DNA of 64,000 bases, from assembly GCA_047638815.1 (NCBI GenBank), contig JBLIMR010000008.1:3548-67547 (forward strand). The letters run 5' to 3'. The stretch is from JAJRRH01 sp047638815 (GTDB lineage Bacteria > Bacteroidota > Bacteroidia > Flavobacteriales_D > JABDKJ01). Each line of letters opens with the position of its first letter. Within the stretch, counting starts at the first letter, position 1. Positions 43,506 to 52,256 of this stretch are shown here, one piece after another. A program made the position numbers and the translations under genes. The notes below the pieces were generated by a model, which ran no database searches, was not told the origin of the DNA, and saw only the letters and a list, made by a program, of their open reading frames with translations.

Positions 43506-45124
43506 ATCAAAAAAGTAAGACAAGTGTATACTTTCCTATCTTTTTAGCCTTAGCTATTGCGGTGGGTATGTTGATTGGATTCGGACTTTCTGGTAATCTA
43601 CCAAACAACCAACTCATCCCTTCAAGAAACAGCTCCAATAAATTTGTCCAGCTCGTGAAATATGCGGAGCAAGAATATGTAGACACAATTGACACTGAGC
43701 CTTTGGTCGAAGAGGCCATTCAACATTTTCTCCAAGAACTTGACCCTCATTCCTATTACCTTAGCAAAGAGCAGTTGGCGGATGCTACAGAGCCATTGGA
43801 TGGAAATTTTGAAGGAGTAGGAATAGAATTCAGAATACAAAATGATACACTAATGGTTGTAAATCCAGTTGCCGGTGGACCATCAGAAAAAGTTGGAATA
43901 TTAGCGGGAGATAGAATTGTTGTTGTCGATGGGGATAGTATCTCAGGTCCTGAGTTGAGTAATAAATTGGTTATGAAACTATTGAAGGGACCCAGAAACA
44001 CCAAGGTTGATGTGACAGTAGTTCGTAAAAATGCTAAAAAGACATTTGATTTTACGATCACCAGAGGGACAATTCCTATCAATAGCCTTCAGGTGGCTTA
44101 TAACATAGACGCAAATACAGGATATATTAAAATTAGTCGATTTGCCGAAAAAACCTATGATGAACTTCTAGAAGCATTAACTAAAATTAGAGCTCAAAAT
44201 CTAGATAACCTGATCTTAGATTTGAGGAATAATGGTGGGGGTTATCTAAGAACAGCCATATCTATATCTGACGAATTTTTGCGTCCTGAGAAAATGATCG
44301 TTTATACCGAAGGTAAGGCGCAAGACAGGCAGGAATATTTATCGACACGTATGGGTAAACTAGATGATATAAACCTAGTCGTTTTAATCAATGAAAACTC
44401 TGCTTCAGCATCAGAAATTGTAGCAGGAGCCATTCAAGATAATGATCGAGGTACTATTATTGGAAGAAGGTCTTTTGGTAAGGGACTTGTACAAGAGCCA
44501 ATTCAGTTTAGTGATGGAACGGTTGTGCGCTTAACAATAGCACGATACTACACTCCAACGGGAAGGTGTATTCAAAAACCATATGGTGAAGGCATCGATT
44601 ATGAAGATGATTATGCAGATCGATACAATAGCGGTGAGCTATTTTCTGAAGATAGTATTGCTGTGGGTGACACACTAAAATACTACACTCCGGGAGGCAA
44701 GGTCGTTTATGGCGGTGGTGGAATAATGCCAGACATTTTTGTTCCAATTGACACATCATACACCTCAGACTATTTTTATGCAATTGCTTATCAAGGTTTG
44801 ATTAATCAGTTTGCATTCGATTATTCAGATAAAAATAGAACGTCAATCTTAAAAAAATACACCTACGCAGACGACTTTGTGAGCGGTTTTGAAGTTGACG
44901 AAACCTTGATGTCTACTTTTATAGATTTCACCAAAGGTCAGGATGTAACATTTGACGAGGAAGGATACGCATCGAGCAAGAACGAGCTAAAAAGTCGATT
45001 AAAGGCTAATATAGCTCGAGATTTTTGGCAAGATGAAGGGTATTATAAATGCATTCTCAAAAGTGATCCCGTATTGCTTAAAACTTTGGAATACTTCAAA
45101 AATCCTGCAATAGCGAATAAATAA
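43502..45124 (+). CDS. S41 family C-terminal processing protease, paralogue 1
   Basis: An N-terminal membrane segment (YFPIFLALAIAVGMLIGFGL) anchors the enzyme. A PDZ domain spans about 105-190 (VGIEFRIQNDTLMVVNPVAG). The S41 core has LRNNGGGYLRTAISISDEFL, the catalytic Ser region NENSASASEIVAGA and the Lys region GRRSFGKGLVQEPIQF. The 540-residue length fits CtpA-type proteases, which trim C-termini of exported proteins. The second paralogue lies about 7 kb away (50590-52236). Confidence 0.92.
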   Translation: MNQKSKTSVYFPIFLALAIAVGMLIGFGLSGNLPNNQLIPSRNSSNKFVQLVKYAEQEYVDTIDTEPLVEEAIQHFLQELDPHSYYLSKEQLADATEPLDGNFEGVGIEFRIQNDTLMVVNPVAGGPSEKVGILAGDRIVVVDGDSISGPELSNKLVMKLLKGPRNTKVDVTVVRKNAKKTFDFTITRGTIPINSLQVAYNIDANTGYIKISRFAEKTYDELLEALTKIRAQNLDNLILDLRNNGGGYLRTAISISDEFLRPEKMIVYTEGKAQDRQEYLSTRMGKLDDINLVVLINENSASASEIVAGAIQDNDRGTIIGRRSFGKGLVQEPIQFSDGTVVRLTIARYYTPTGRCIQKPYGEGIDYEDDYADRYNSGELFSEDSIAVGDTLKYYTPGGKVVYGGGGIMPDIFVPIDTSYTSDYFYAIAYQGLINQFAFDYSDKNRTSILKKYTYADDFVSGFEVDETLMSTFIDFTKGQDVTFDEEGYASSKNELKSRLKANIARDFWQDEGYYKCILKSDPVLLKTLEYFKNPAIANK

Positions 45125-45199
45125 AATCTTATTCGTCAGCTCCTTGGGCAGCTGTCTTCAATCTTTAATCCTGGCATAAGAGGAAACAACGATAATATG

Positions 45200-45207
45200 T
45201 ATCTTTG
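45200..45207 (+). promoter_or_regulatory. -7 promoter element of the superoxide dismutase gene
   Basis: TATCTTTG, an exact TAnnTTTG, lies 27 bases before the ATG. No TTG lies at the standard -33 spacing. Confidence 0.5.
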
Positions 45208-45234
45208 TAATCGAAAATTTTAAATCATTTAATA

Positions 45235-45843
45235 ATGGCATTCAAATTACCAGAACTTCCATATGCACATGATGCATTGGAACCAAATATAGACGCAAGA
45301 ACCATGGAAATACACCATGGTAAACATCATAATGGATATACTACAAAACTAAACGCAGCAATTGATGGTACTGACCTCGATGGTAAAAGTATCAGAGATA
45401 TATTGACAGGATTAAATATGGATAATGGCGCTGTTAGAAATAACGGTGGTGGTTATTTTAACCATGATCTTTTTTGGAAAGTGATGTCACCAAATGGTGG
45501 CGGAGAACCTTCGGGTGATCTAGCTGGTGCAATCAATGACGCATTTGGTTCTTTTGAAGAGTTCAAAACAGCTTTTTCAACAGCTGCTGGAACAAGATTT
45601 GGTTCAGGTTGGGCTTGGTTGTGTGTTCATGCAGGTGGAAAAGTTGAGGTTTGTTCTACACCAAACCAGGACAACCCATTGATGCCAGGCATCGGTTGCG
45701 GTGGTCAGCCAATCTTAGGGCTTGATGTGTGGGAACATGCATACTACTTAAACTACCAAAACAGAAGACCTGATTACGTATCAGCATTCTTCAACGTTAT
45801 CAATTGGGATGAGGTGAGTAAAAGATATAACGAAGGGAAGTAA
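45235..45843 (+). CDS. Superoxide dismutase (Fe/Mn family)
   Basis: The enzyme converts superoxide to hydrogen peroxide and oxygen. Metal ligands are visible as His27 (MEIHHGKHH), His77 (GGGYFNHDLFW), Asp164 and His168 (LGLDVWEHAYY). The GGGYFNH motif and NQDNPLMP point to the Mn or cambialistic group rather than strict Fe, but metal use cannot be decided from sequence. The 202-residue length is normal and there is no signal peptide. It is a single gene with a promoter element at 45200-45207 and a strong terminator at 45863-45890. Confidence 0.95.
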   Translation: MAFKLPELPYAHDALEPNIDARTMEIHHGKHHNGYTTKLNAAIDGTDLDGKSIRDILTGLNMDNGAVRNNGGGYFNHDLFWKVMSPNGGGEPSGDLAGAINDAFGSFEEFKTAFSTAAGTRFGSGWAWLCVHAGGKVEVCSTPNQDNPLMPGIGCGGQPILGLDVWEHAYYLNYQNRRPDYVSAFFNVINWDEVSKRYNEGK

Positions 45844-45862
45844 TTCTCTTTGAACATTGAAT

Positions 45863-45890
45863 AAAAAAGAGGCTCTAGAGCCTCTTTTTT
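45863..45890. terminator. Bidirectional terminator, perfect 28-bp palindrome
   Basis: A perfect inverted repeat: 14-base arms of six A residues followed by gaggctct, and the complement ending in six T residues. It lies 19 bases after the superoxide dismutase stop and 22 bases before the acyl-CoA dehydrogenase stop on the other strand, so it can serve both convergent genes. Confidence 0.85.
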
Positions 45891-45912
45891 GTTTCTTAAT
45901 AATTTCGTCTTT

Positions 45913-47091
45913 CTACTTAAAAGCATTCTCTCCAGTAATATCCATTCCTGTAATCAACAGGTGAATATCATGCGTTCCTTCATAAGTAATAACACTTTCA
46001 AGGTTCATCATATGACGCATAATGCTAAACTCATTGGTAATACCCATAGCTCCGTGAATTTGCCTCGCTTCTCTAGCTATCTTAAGTGCCATATCCACAT
46101 TATTTCTTTTAGCCATTGAAATTTGTGCAGAAGTCGCTCTACCATCATTTCTCAATTGACCCAAACGGAATGTTAACAGCTGAGCCTTGGTAATCTCAGT
46201 AATCATTTCAGCGAGTTTCTTCTGTTGGAGTTGGAACGCTGCAATAGGTTTACCAAATTGAATTCTTTCTTTTGAATATCTTAATGCTGAATCATAACAA
46301 TCTAGAGCAGCACCGATTGCGCCCCACGCGATTCCGTATCTTGCTGAATCCAAACATTTAAGGGGGGCGCCAAGACCCGTCTTACCAGTCAATAAATTTT
46401 CCTTAGGAACTTTTACATTATCAAAAACCAACTCTCCGGTGTTTGATGCTCTTAATGACCATTTACCATGAGTTTCTGGTGTTGTAAATCCTTCCATTCC
46501 CCTTTCAACAACAATACCATGAATCCTTCCTTCTTCGTTTTTAGCCCAAACAACAGCAACGTCACAAAATGGAGAATTTGAAATCCACATCTTAGCCCCA
46601 TTCAATAGGTAATGATCGCCTTTGTCCACAAAATTAGTCACCATGCCGCCAGGATTAGATCCATGATCTGGTTCTGTCAATCCAAAACTACCAATCCACT
46701 CTCCGGAAGCTAATTTTGGCAAATATTTCATTCTTTGCTCTTCATTACCAAATTGCCATATTGGGTACATCACCAAAGAGGATTGAACAGACGAGGTAGA
46801 TCGTAATCCAGAATCACATCTCTCTAACTCTTGCATGATCAAGCCATAAGATATCTGATCCAATCCGGCACCACCATATTCCTCAGGGATATATGGTCCA
46901 AATCCACCGATTGCTGCAAGTCCAGGGATTACTTGTCTTGGAAAGGTTCCTTTCTCGAAATATTCTTCAATAATCGGAGACATTTCACTCTTTACCCATG
47001 CTCTTGCGCTATCTCGAATTAGCTTATGCTCATCCGTTAGCAACTCATCCATCATATAGTAATCGTGTCCTTGGTACAAATCTGTTCTCAT
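45913..47091 (-). CDS. Acyl-CoA dehydrogenase (glutaryl-CoA dehydrogenase-like)
   Basis: The ATG at 47091 gives MRTDLYQGHDYYMMDELLTD; the apparent TTG start at 47145 is in fact the -33 promoter element. The 392-residue flavoprotein has SSVQSSLVMYPIWQFGNEEQ, FGLTEPDHGSNPGGM and the end ITYEGTHDIHLLITGMDITG. These blocks are closest to glutaryl-CoA dehydrogenase, which oxidises and decarboxylates glutaryl-CoA in lysine/tryptophan breakdown. Substrate is inferred. The gene is monocistronic, with a promoter at 47116-47145 and a shared terminator at 45863-45890. Confidence 0.9.
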   Translation of the reverse strand: MRTDLYQGHDYYMMDELLTDEHKLIRDSARAWVKSEMSPIIEEYFEKGTFPRQVIPGLAAIGGFGPYIPEEYGGAGLDQISYGLIMQELERCDSGLRSTSSVQSSLVMYPIWQFGNEEQRMKYLPKLASGEWIGSFGLTEPDHGSNPGGMVTNFVDKGDHYLLNGAKMWISNSPFCDVAVVWAKNEEGRIHGIVVERGMEGFTTPETHGKWSLRASNTGELVFDNVKVPKENLLTGKTGLGAPLKCLDSARYGIAWGAIGAALDCYDSALRYSKERIQFGKPIAAFQLQQKKLAEMITEITKAQLLTFRLGQLRNDGRATSAQISMAKRNNVDMALKIAREARQIHGAMGITNEFSIMRHMMNLESVITYEGTHDIHLLITGMDITGENAFK

Positions 47092-47115
47092 GATATTGTT
47101 ATTTTTTTGAAGGCA

Positions 47116-47145
47116 CAAAGTTATTGAATAATGCTTGTTGTACAA
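47116..47145 (-). promoter_or_regulatory. Acyl-CoA dehydrogenase promoter
   Basis: Minus-strand TTG at 47145-47143, a 19-base spacer and TAACTTTG at 47123-47116, an exact TAnnTTTG. It has the same spacer length as the prs promoter. The ATG follows 24 bases later. Confidence 0.7.
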
Positions 47146-47301
47146 TCATTTGGTTTGAAATAACAACAGTTTATTGTTATGATCATTGCAATGCCATTTT
47201 AATTCAGGGCAATAACGGTAAACACTACCCATCCTTTTCCAAGAAGCGAATGCTGAATAATTAGTTTTTAATGCTATTTCGATGACATATTTTAGTTTAT
47301 T

Positions 47302-47997
47302 TTGCATAAAATATTTGCCTTGGAAGCTGAGATATTAAATGAGTATATTGTGGGTCAACCATGGATGATTGGGGTAATCTTGATTTCCTTAACCTTATTG
47401 GCTATTGTTAGATTCTCTCATAATAAAATCCAAACCTTATACCTTAAATCATTGTTGTCCAACACCTTATCGGGTGATTTTTTGAATGAAGAAAATGTAC
47501 TTTCTCATCGGGCATCAATAGTCTTGCTCACCAACACTGGTGTTTTCTTATCCTTATTGACCATAGTTTTCAGTAGCAACCATCTTCCAGGAATATTGGG
47601 CAAGGTAAGTATTGGCTCATTCTTCCTAACCTTTATGGTGATAGCATTATTTTTTATCGCCAAGTCTGTGTTGCAGTCAGGATTCAAGGTTTTATTCGAG
47701 GAAGATTTTGGCGTGAAGGAATACGTTCTTAACGTGAGCTTCGCCACAATGTTTTTAGGTATCGTTTTGATTCCTATTACTCTGATGGCTCTATTTATGT
47801 CAAAAGAACATCATCCCGCATTATTTAAGGTCACGATTTGTTTTATTTTATTGGTACAGGCTTTCAAATTGTTCAAAGGATCTTTAATTGCCTTAAAGTA
47901 TAAGGTTAATATATTCTATTTTATTTTATACCTTTGCTGCTTCGAACTCATACCAATACTGGTACTGATAAAGGAAGTATTTTTAAACCCACGATGA
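47302..47997 (+). CDS. DUF4271 family membrane protein
   Basis: The 231-residue protein is mostly hydrophobic, with about six membrane segments (for example GVILISLTLLAIVRFSH and FLTFMVIALFFIAKSVL, then YFILYLCCFELIPILVLI). This size and the position directly before hemD match DUF4271 of Bacteroidota. The start is uncertain: TTG at 47302 or TTG at 47320 are candidates, with no in-frame ATG until 47365. The function is unknown. It lies six bases before the hemD-like gene, so the two are co-transcribed. Confidence 0.7.
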   Translation: MHKIFALEAEILNEYIVGQPWMIGVILISLTLLAIVRFSHNKIQTLYLKSLLSNTLSGDFLNEENVLSHRASIVLLTNTGVFLSLLTIVFSSNHLPGILGKVSIGSFFLTFMVIALFFIAKSVLQSGFKVLFEEDFGVKEYVLNVSFATMFLGIVLIPITLMALFMSKEHHPALFKVTICFILLVQAFKLFKGSLIALKYKVNIFYFILYLCCFELIPILVLIKEVFLNPR

Positions 47998-48003
47998 TAA
48001 TTT

Positions 48004-48765
48004 ATGGAAATTAATAGGGTAAAGACAATTCTGGTTTCTCAACCCGAACCCCCATCAGATAAATCACCTTACACCGGTCTTTCCAAAAAGCATAAAGTTC
48101 AAGTTGATTTTAGACCTTTTGTTCATGTTGAAGGTGTGGATGCATCTGAGTTTAGAAAGCAGAAGGTTCATATTTTAGAACACACTGCTATTATTTTCAC
48201 AAGCCGTTACGCGGTGGATCATTTCTTTAGATTGTGTAAAGAAACCCGTGTAAATGTGCCTGAAACAATGAAATACTTTTGCATGTCGGAAGCTGTTGCT
48301 TACTACTTGCAAAATTATATTCCTTTCCGGAAAAGAAAGATTTTCATTGGTAAGTTAAGGTTTGTCGACTTGGTTGAGTTGATTAAAAAGCATAGACAAG
48401 AGAATTTTCTATTACCCGTATCAGATATCTATAAAGAATCGATGCCCAAGCTGTTGAATGACAATGGTATAAAATATACTATTTCCATTTTTTACAAAAC
48501 CGTAGCGAGTGATTTGTCGGATTTAACAGATATCACCTATGATATTTTAGTGTTCTTTAGTCCTTCTGGAATTGTTTCTTTGTTAAAGAATTTCACGGAT
48601 TTTAAGCAAAATGACACGAGAATTGCGGCATTTGGTAAAACCACAGCAGACTCAATTAAAGATCATAAATTAAAGCTTAACATTCCTGCTCCAACTCCCG
48701 AATGTCCTTCAATGATAAAGGCATTAGATGAATACATTACGGAAGCCAACAAGAGAAGAAGGTAG
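48004..48765 (+). CDS. hemD: Uroporphyrinogen-III synthase-like protein
   Basis: HemD closes and inverts ring D of hydroxymethylbilane to give uroporphyrinogen III in haem synthesis. The 253-residue protein has the HemD pattern: KTILVSQPEPPSDKSPYTGL, HTAIIFTSRYAVDHFF, a linker, FLLPVSDIYKESMPKLLNDN and DILVFFSPSGIVSLL, with the final AFGKTTADSIKDH. The family is poorly conserved, so confidence rests on the overall pattern. It follows DUF4271 in a conserved pair. No other haem genes are in the window. Confidence 0.8.
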   Translation: MEINRVKTILVSQPEPPSDKSPYTGLSKKHKVQVDFRPFVHVEGVDASEFRKQKVHILEHTAIIFTSRYAVDHFFRLCKETRVNVPETMKYFCMSEAVAYYLQNYIPFRKRKIFIGKLRFVDLVELIKKHRQENFLLPVSDIYKESMPKLLNDNGIKYTISIFYKTVASDLSDLTDITYDILVFFSPSGIVSLLKNFTDFKQNDTRIAAFGKTTADSIKDHKLKLNIPAPTPECPSMIKALDEYITEANKRRR

Positions 48766-48777
48766 ATCTGGAATTAG

Positions 48778-50055
48778 TTAGCGCTTTATTTTTTTCCTAG
48801 ACACTTTCTCGTGACCAAACATATTTGATAGATTGATTATGGCGTCTTTTGATGCATCGTGTTTAAGAAAACGAAAGCACCTTTTATTGACGATCAATTC
48901 CACTCCTTGCCAAGTTTGATTCTTCACTGGGTTAACTGTTCCTAAAGTTAAATCCAACCTAGCTCCTGGTTCTAGAATAATTTTAGTCTCTGGAGACATA
49001 ACCATGTTACAACTCACTGTTAAGGTTGTGCCAGCCTTCACTATTATATCTTCATATACTTTATAATCTAAATCGACATTGAAGTCCTCAGAAATAACCC
49101 ATGGGACAGGTGAATACACTTCCTCACTTAGAAAATCACGTATGTTAGACATCCTCATGTTTTTGTGCATTTTACCAATTTCTGTAGGTGGGAAGAAATT
49201 TCTAGGCGATTTGCTTTTTTGATTCATAATCGCATTAAAACACTTGTTTATCCCATGATGTTCATTGGAGTGCATGAGGCCCATACTATGACCCAACTCA
49301 TGCGCCATTCCGCTGCCAATGCTACTCCAAAACCAATAATATATACCTGATTCCCAGGTGTGCTTTTTAGGATTAACTATGGTGTCATTAACAACAAAAT
49401 TCTTCATCCTAAACATTTTTATCGTCTTATTGGGCATGCTAACCTTGGATGATCTCACCAATTTTCTTCTAGATGGCAATTGCGAACAGGCATTTATGTA
49501 CCTGTAATCAAAGAGGCTATCTCTTAACTCCACCTCATTGGTATATCCGACCAAAGAGTTTGGGAAATAGATGTTTATGCTATTGGTGTATCTTGGATCA
49601 TTAAATATTAAAGTATCCACTTTGTTGATAAACCAATCTTTATCATTGGGACACATGCTGCCATTATCTATGTTCCAAACATCATCATCTTGTATTTCAA
49701 TGATTTCGTTTAATTTAAATCTGATTTTAGAATCAGGTATAAAGTCCTCACCCTTGTAACATAAGCTCGATTTAGGATCCTTTATGTATGCAAATTTGTC
49801 ATTTATCTTCTTCAATGTTCTTTTCACAAAGTCCATATGTTCTGGATTGTTCTTAGAAAACCCACAGCACCCATTATCTCTTTGAAGAAATATGTAATTA
49901 ACTTTTAAGGTGAGAATCGGAAAGTCGTCCACGGGTATATAGGCGCTATTATCCTTGTATAGCTCAGAACTCTTATTACAATGATTAATTTCTGTTACTT
50001 GCGCATGGCTGACTTGAAAAGTGAGAATTGAAAGTAAAAGTATGGTGTGTTTCAT
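48778..50055 (-). CDS. Exported metzincin-like zinc metalloprotease
   Basis: From the ATG at 50055 the protein begins MKHTILLLSILTFQVSHAQ, a signal peptide; an ATG at 50079 adds eight residues. The zinc motif HELGHSMGLMH (HExxHxxGxxH) is complete, and a methionine in CFNAIMNQ fifteen residues later could be the Met-turn. Several cysteines in the N-terminal part suggest disulfide bonds. The last 90 residues (VKAGTTLTVSCNMVMSPETK, then PGARLDLTLGTV) look like a beta-helix or parallel-beta domain. There is no T9SS sorting domain. It is most like pappalysin/matrixin-type proteases; substrate unknown. Monocistronic, divergent from rnpA. Confidence 0.72.
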   Translation of the reverse strand: MKHTILLLSILTFQVSHAQVTEINHCNKSSELYKDNSAYIPVDDFPILTLKVNYIFLQRDNGCCGFSKNNPEHMDFVKRTLKKINDKFAYIKDPKSSLCYKGEDFIPDSKIRFKLNEIIEIQDDDVWNIDNGSMCPNDKDWFINKVDTLIFNDPRYTNSINIYFPNSLVGYTNEVELRDSLFDYRYINACSQLPSRRKLVRSSKVSMPNKTIKMFRMKNFVVNDTIVNPKKHTWESGIYYWFWSSIGSGMAHELGHSMGLMHSNEHHGINKCFNAIMNQKSKSPRNFFPPTEIGKMHKNMRMSNIRDFLSEEVYSPVPWVISEDFNVDLDYKVYEDIIVKAGTTLTVSCNMVMSPETKIILEPGARLDLTLGTVNPVKNQTWQGVELIVNKRCFRFLKHDASKDAIINLSNMFGHEKVSRKKIKR

Positions 50056-50116
50056 TCCTTCAGTTATAGTAGATTTCATTTTTGAAGCACAACAAATTAT
50101 ATGCCATCCATTTATA

Positions 50117-50148
50117 TTGGCCTAAAGTTAAACTATCTTGTACTTTTG
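50117..50148 (+). promoter_or_regulatory. rnpA promoter
   Basis: TTG at 50117-50119, a 21-base spacer and TACTTTTG at 50141-50148, an exact TAnnTTTG. The GTG start of rnpA follows 25 bases later. Confidence 0.6.
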
Positions 50149-50173
50149 AGATTAAATAACATTCAACAAACAG

Positions 50174-50557
50174 GTGACATTCAGTTTTACACGTGATTAC
50201 AGATTAAAAAGCAAGAAGGGGATTGGTGACCTTTTTTTAAAGGGCATTAGAATCAAGGAATTCCCTTTTACCTTGGTGCATACTGTTGATGAGGATAGAG
50301 TTGGTTTGAAAATTAAAATAGGATTGTCTGTTCCTAAAAAATTAGTGCCGAGAGCTGTTGATAGAATTAGGATCAAAAGGCTTATGAGAGAATCAATAAG
50401 GCTAAATATTTCCGAATTGATAACAACCATTGAGAGCCTTGATAAGGCCTATAATGTTATGATCATTTATCATGGGAATAAAGACTGCTCACATACTAAG
50501 GTTGAAAGTAAAATAATCTTACTTTTAAAACGTTTTAAAGACCAGATATCTAAATAA
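50174..50557 (+). CDS. rnpA: Ribonuclease P protein component
   Basis: RnpA is the protein subunit of RNase P, which trims 5' leaders from pre-tRNAs. The start is GTG (MTFSFTRDYRLKSKKGIGDL). The RNR-like signature is present as KIGLSVPKKLVPRAVDRIRI followed by KRLMRESIR. The 127-residue length is usual for Bacteroidota. rpmH is not adjacent. The S41 protease gene follows about 30 bases downstream on the same strand, a common pairing in this phylum. Confidence 0.92.
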   Translation: MTFSFTRDYRLKSKKGIGDLFLKGIRIKEFPFTLVHTVDEDRVGLKIKIGLSVPKKLVPRAVDRIRIKRLMRESIRLNISELITTIESLDKAYNVMIIYHGNKDCSHTKVESKIILLLKRFKDQISK

Positions 50558-50589
50558 AACTGATTCCGAATCTCAATTACCCCTCGAAT

Positions 50590-52236
50590 ATGAAGTCCAA
50601 CCTATTTTCAATCAAAAGAAGAATTGTAATTTTCTCTATCCTTATTGCGGGTTTAAGCATAAGCGCAACTGTTTCAGAAGACTTTTTTGAAATCTCAAAA
50701 AACTTAGAAATTTTTTCTGATTTGTATAAAAAAGTAAACCTGTACTATAGTGATGATACTAAGCCTGGTGAGCTCATGAAAATAGGAGTTGATGCCATGC
50801 TTAAATCGTTGGATCCATACACGGTATATATTCCTGAATCAAGAATGGAGGACTATCGCATGATGACAACTGGCCAATATGGTGGAGTGGGCGCATCGAT
50901 AAAGTTTATTGATAACAAAGTTGTCATTACTGATCCGTATGAAGGATTCCCTGCTCATAAAGCAGGTATACAGGCTGGTGACATTGTGAAGAAAGTAGAT
51001 GGTAAAACCATACTTGATATGGATCATGATCAGATTTCTGAATTGCTGAAGGGGCAGGCGGGCACCTCTGTAAGTTTAAGTATTGAGCGTTATGGAGATG
51101 AAATGTCGATAGACCTGGTCAGAGAAGATGTACAAATACCTAATGTGCCATATTATGGGCTGGTAAATGAAGATGTTGGATATGTGAAACTCAATAAGTT
51201 TACTAAAACTGCAAGTCGTGAAATAAAAGCGGCATATGTCGAAATGCAAAAGCAAGGCATGGAAAAGTTAATTCTTGATTTAAGAGGTAATACGGGGGGG
51301 CTTCTTGGTGAGGCAATCAACATTGTGAATTTTTTCGTGCCAAAGGAAACACCGATTGTGAGCACAAAAGGTCGTTTGGAGGAGTGGGATAAAACCTATA
51401 TTGGACTCAACGAACCACTTTCGGCAACTATGCCTCTGGTAGTTTTGGTAGACGGGACCTCAGCATCAGCAAGTGAAGTTGTCTCAGGCGCACTGCAAGA
51501 TCTCGATAGAGCTGTTATTATAGGCACAGAGACCTATGGTAAAGGTTTGGTTCAACAAACAAAAGATATTGCTTACAACTCAAAAATAAAGTTGACTGTG
51601 GCAAAATATTATACGCCAAGTGGAAGATGTATACAAAAATTAGATTACTTCAATAAAGTGGATGGTCTTGCTGAGGAGGTTCCTGACGATAACATTGCTG
51701 CTTTCAAAACTGCCAATGGTAGAGAGGTGTTCGATGGAAGGGGAATAAAGCCAGATGTTGTCATTGAAAATGAAAATCTAGCCAATATTGTTTATGGTTT
51801 ATTTGAAGGCGATCATATATTCAACTATGCAACGCTTTATAAGAAATTGAACTCGGAACTTTCTGGTGAGGAAAAATTTCAAATGAGTGATACGCAGTAT
51901 GACGAATTTCTTGGGTGGGTTAAACAGCAAAACATTGAATACTCTAACGAGAGTGAAACGATAGTTAATGATCTCATTGAAGTCGCTAAGAGTGAACGTT
52001 ATTATGACTTAAGCGCAAAGGAGCTCGAGGAGTTAAAGAGCAGATTTAAACCCAATGTTGATAGAGATTTGGTTAAATTTAAAGACCAAGTCACAATGCT
52101 CTTGAATAACGAAATAGTGTCTAGGTATTATTACCAGGTTGGTAGAATTAAAAATGTCCTTTCTGACGATCCTTACATGGATCAAGCATACACATACTTA
52201 CAGCAAGATAAAATGAATAGTGTGCTGAAAAACTAA
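50590..52236 (+). CDS. S41 family C-terminal processing protease, paralogue 2
   Basis: An N-terminal hydrophobic segment (IVIFSILIAGLSISATVS) acts as signal or anchor. The PDZ domain covers about 95-180 (GGVGASIKFIDNKVVITDPY). The S41 core has LRGNTGGLLGEAINIVNFFV, the catalytic Ser region VDGTSASASEVVSGA and the Lys region GTETYGKGLVQQTKDI. It is 548 residues long, similar to paralogue 1 at 43502-45124 but clearly diverged. It sits between rnpA and the O-antigen ligase-like gene, all on the plus strand. Confidence 0.92.
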   Translation: MKSNLFSIKRRIVIFSILIAGLSISATVSEDFFEISKNLEIFSDLYKKVNLYYSDDTKPGELMKIGVDAMLKSLDPYTVYIPESRMEDYRMMTTGQYGGVGASIKFIDNKVVITDPYEGFPAHKAGIQAGDIVKKVDGKTILDMDHDQISELLKGQAGTSVSLSIERYGDEMSIDLVREDVQIPNVPYYGLVNEDVGYVKLNKFTKTASREIKAAYVEMQKQGMEKLILDLRGNTGGLLGEAINIVNFFVPKETPIVSTKGRLEEWDKTYIGLNEPLSATMPLVVLVDGTSASASEVVSGALQDLDRAVIIGTETYGKGLVQQTKDIAYNSKIKLTVAKYYTPSGRCIQKLDYFNKVDGLAEEVPDDNIAAFKTANGREVFDGRGIKPDVVIENENLANIVYGLFEGDHIFNYATLYKKLNSELSGEEKFQMSDTQYDEFLGWVKQQNIEYSNESETIVNDLIEVAKSERYYDLSAKELEELKSRFKPNVDRDLVKFKDQVTMLLNNEIVSRYYYQVGRIKNVLSDDPYMDQAYTYLQQDKMNSVLKN

Positions 52237-52256
52237 AGCCACATTTGACATTCTCC

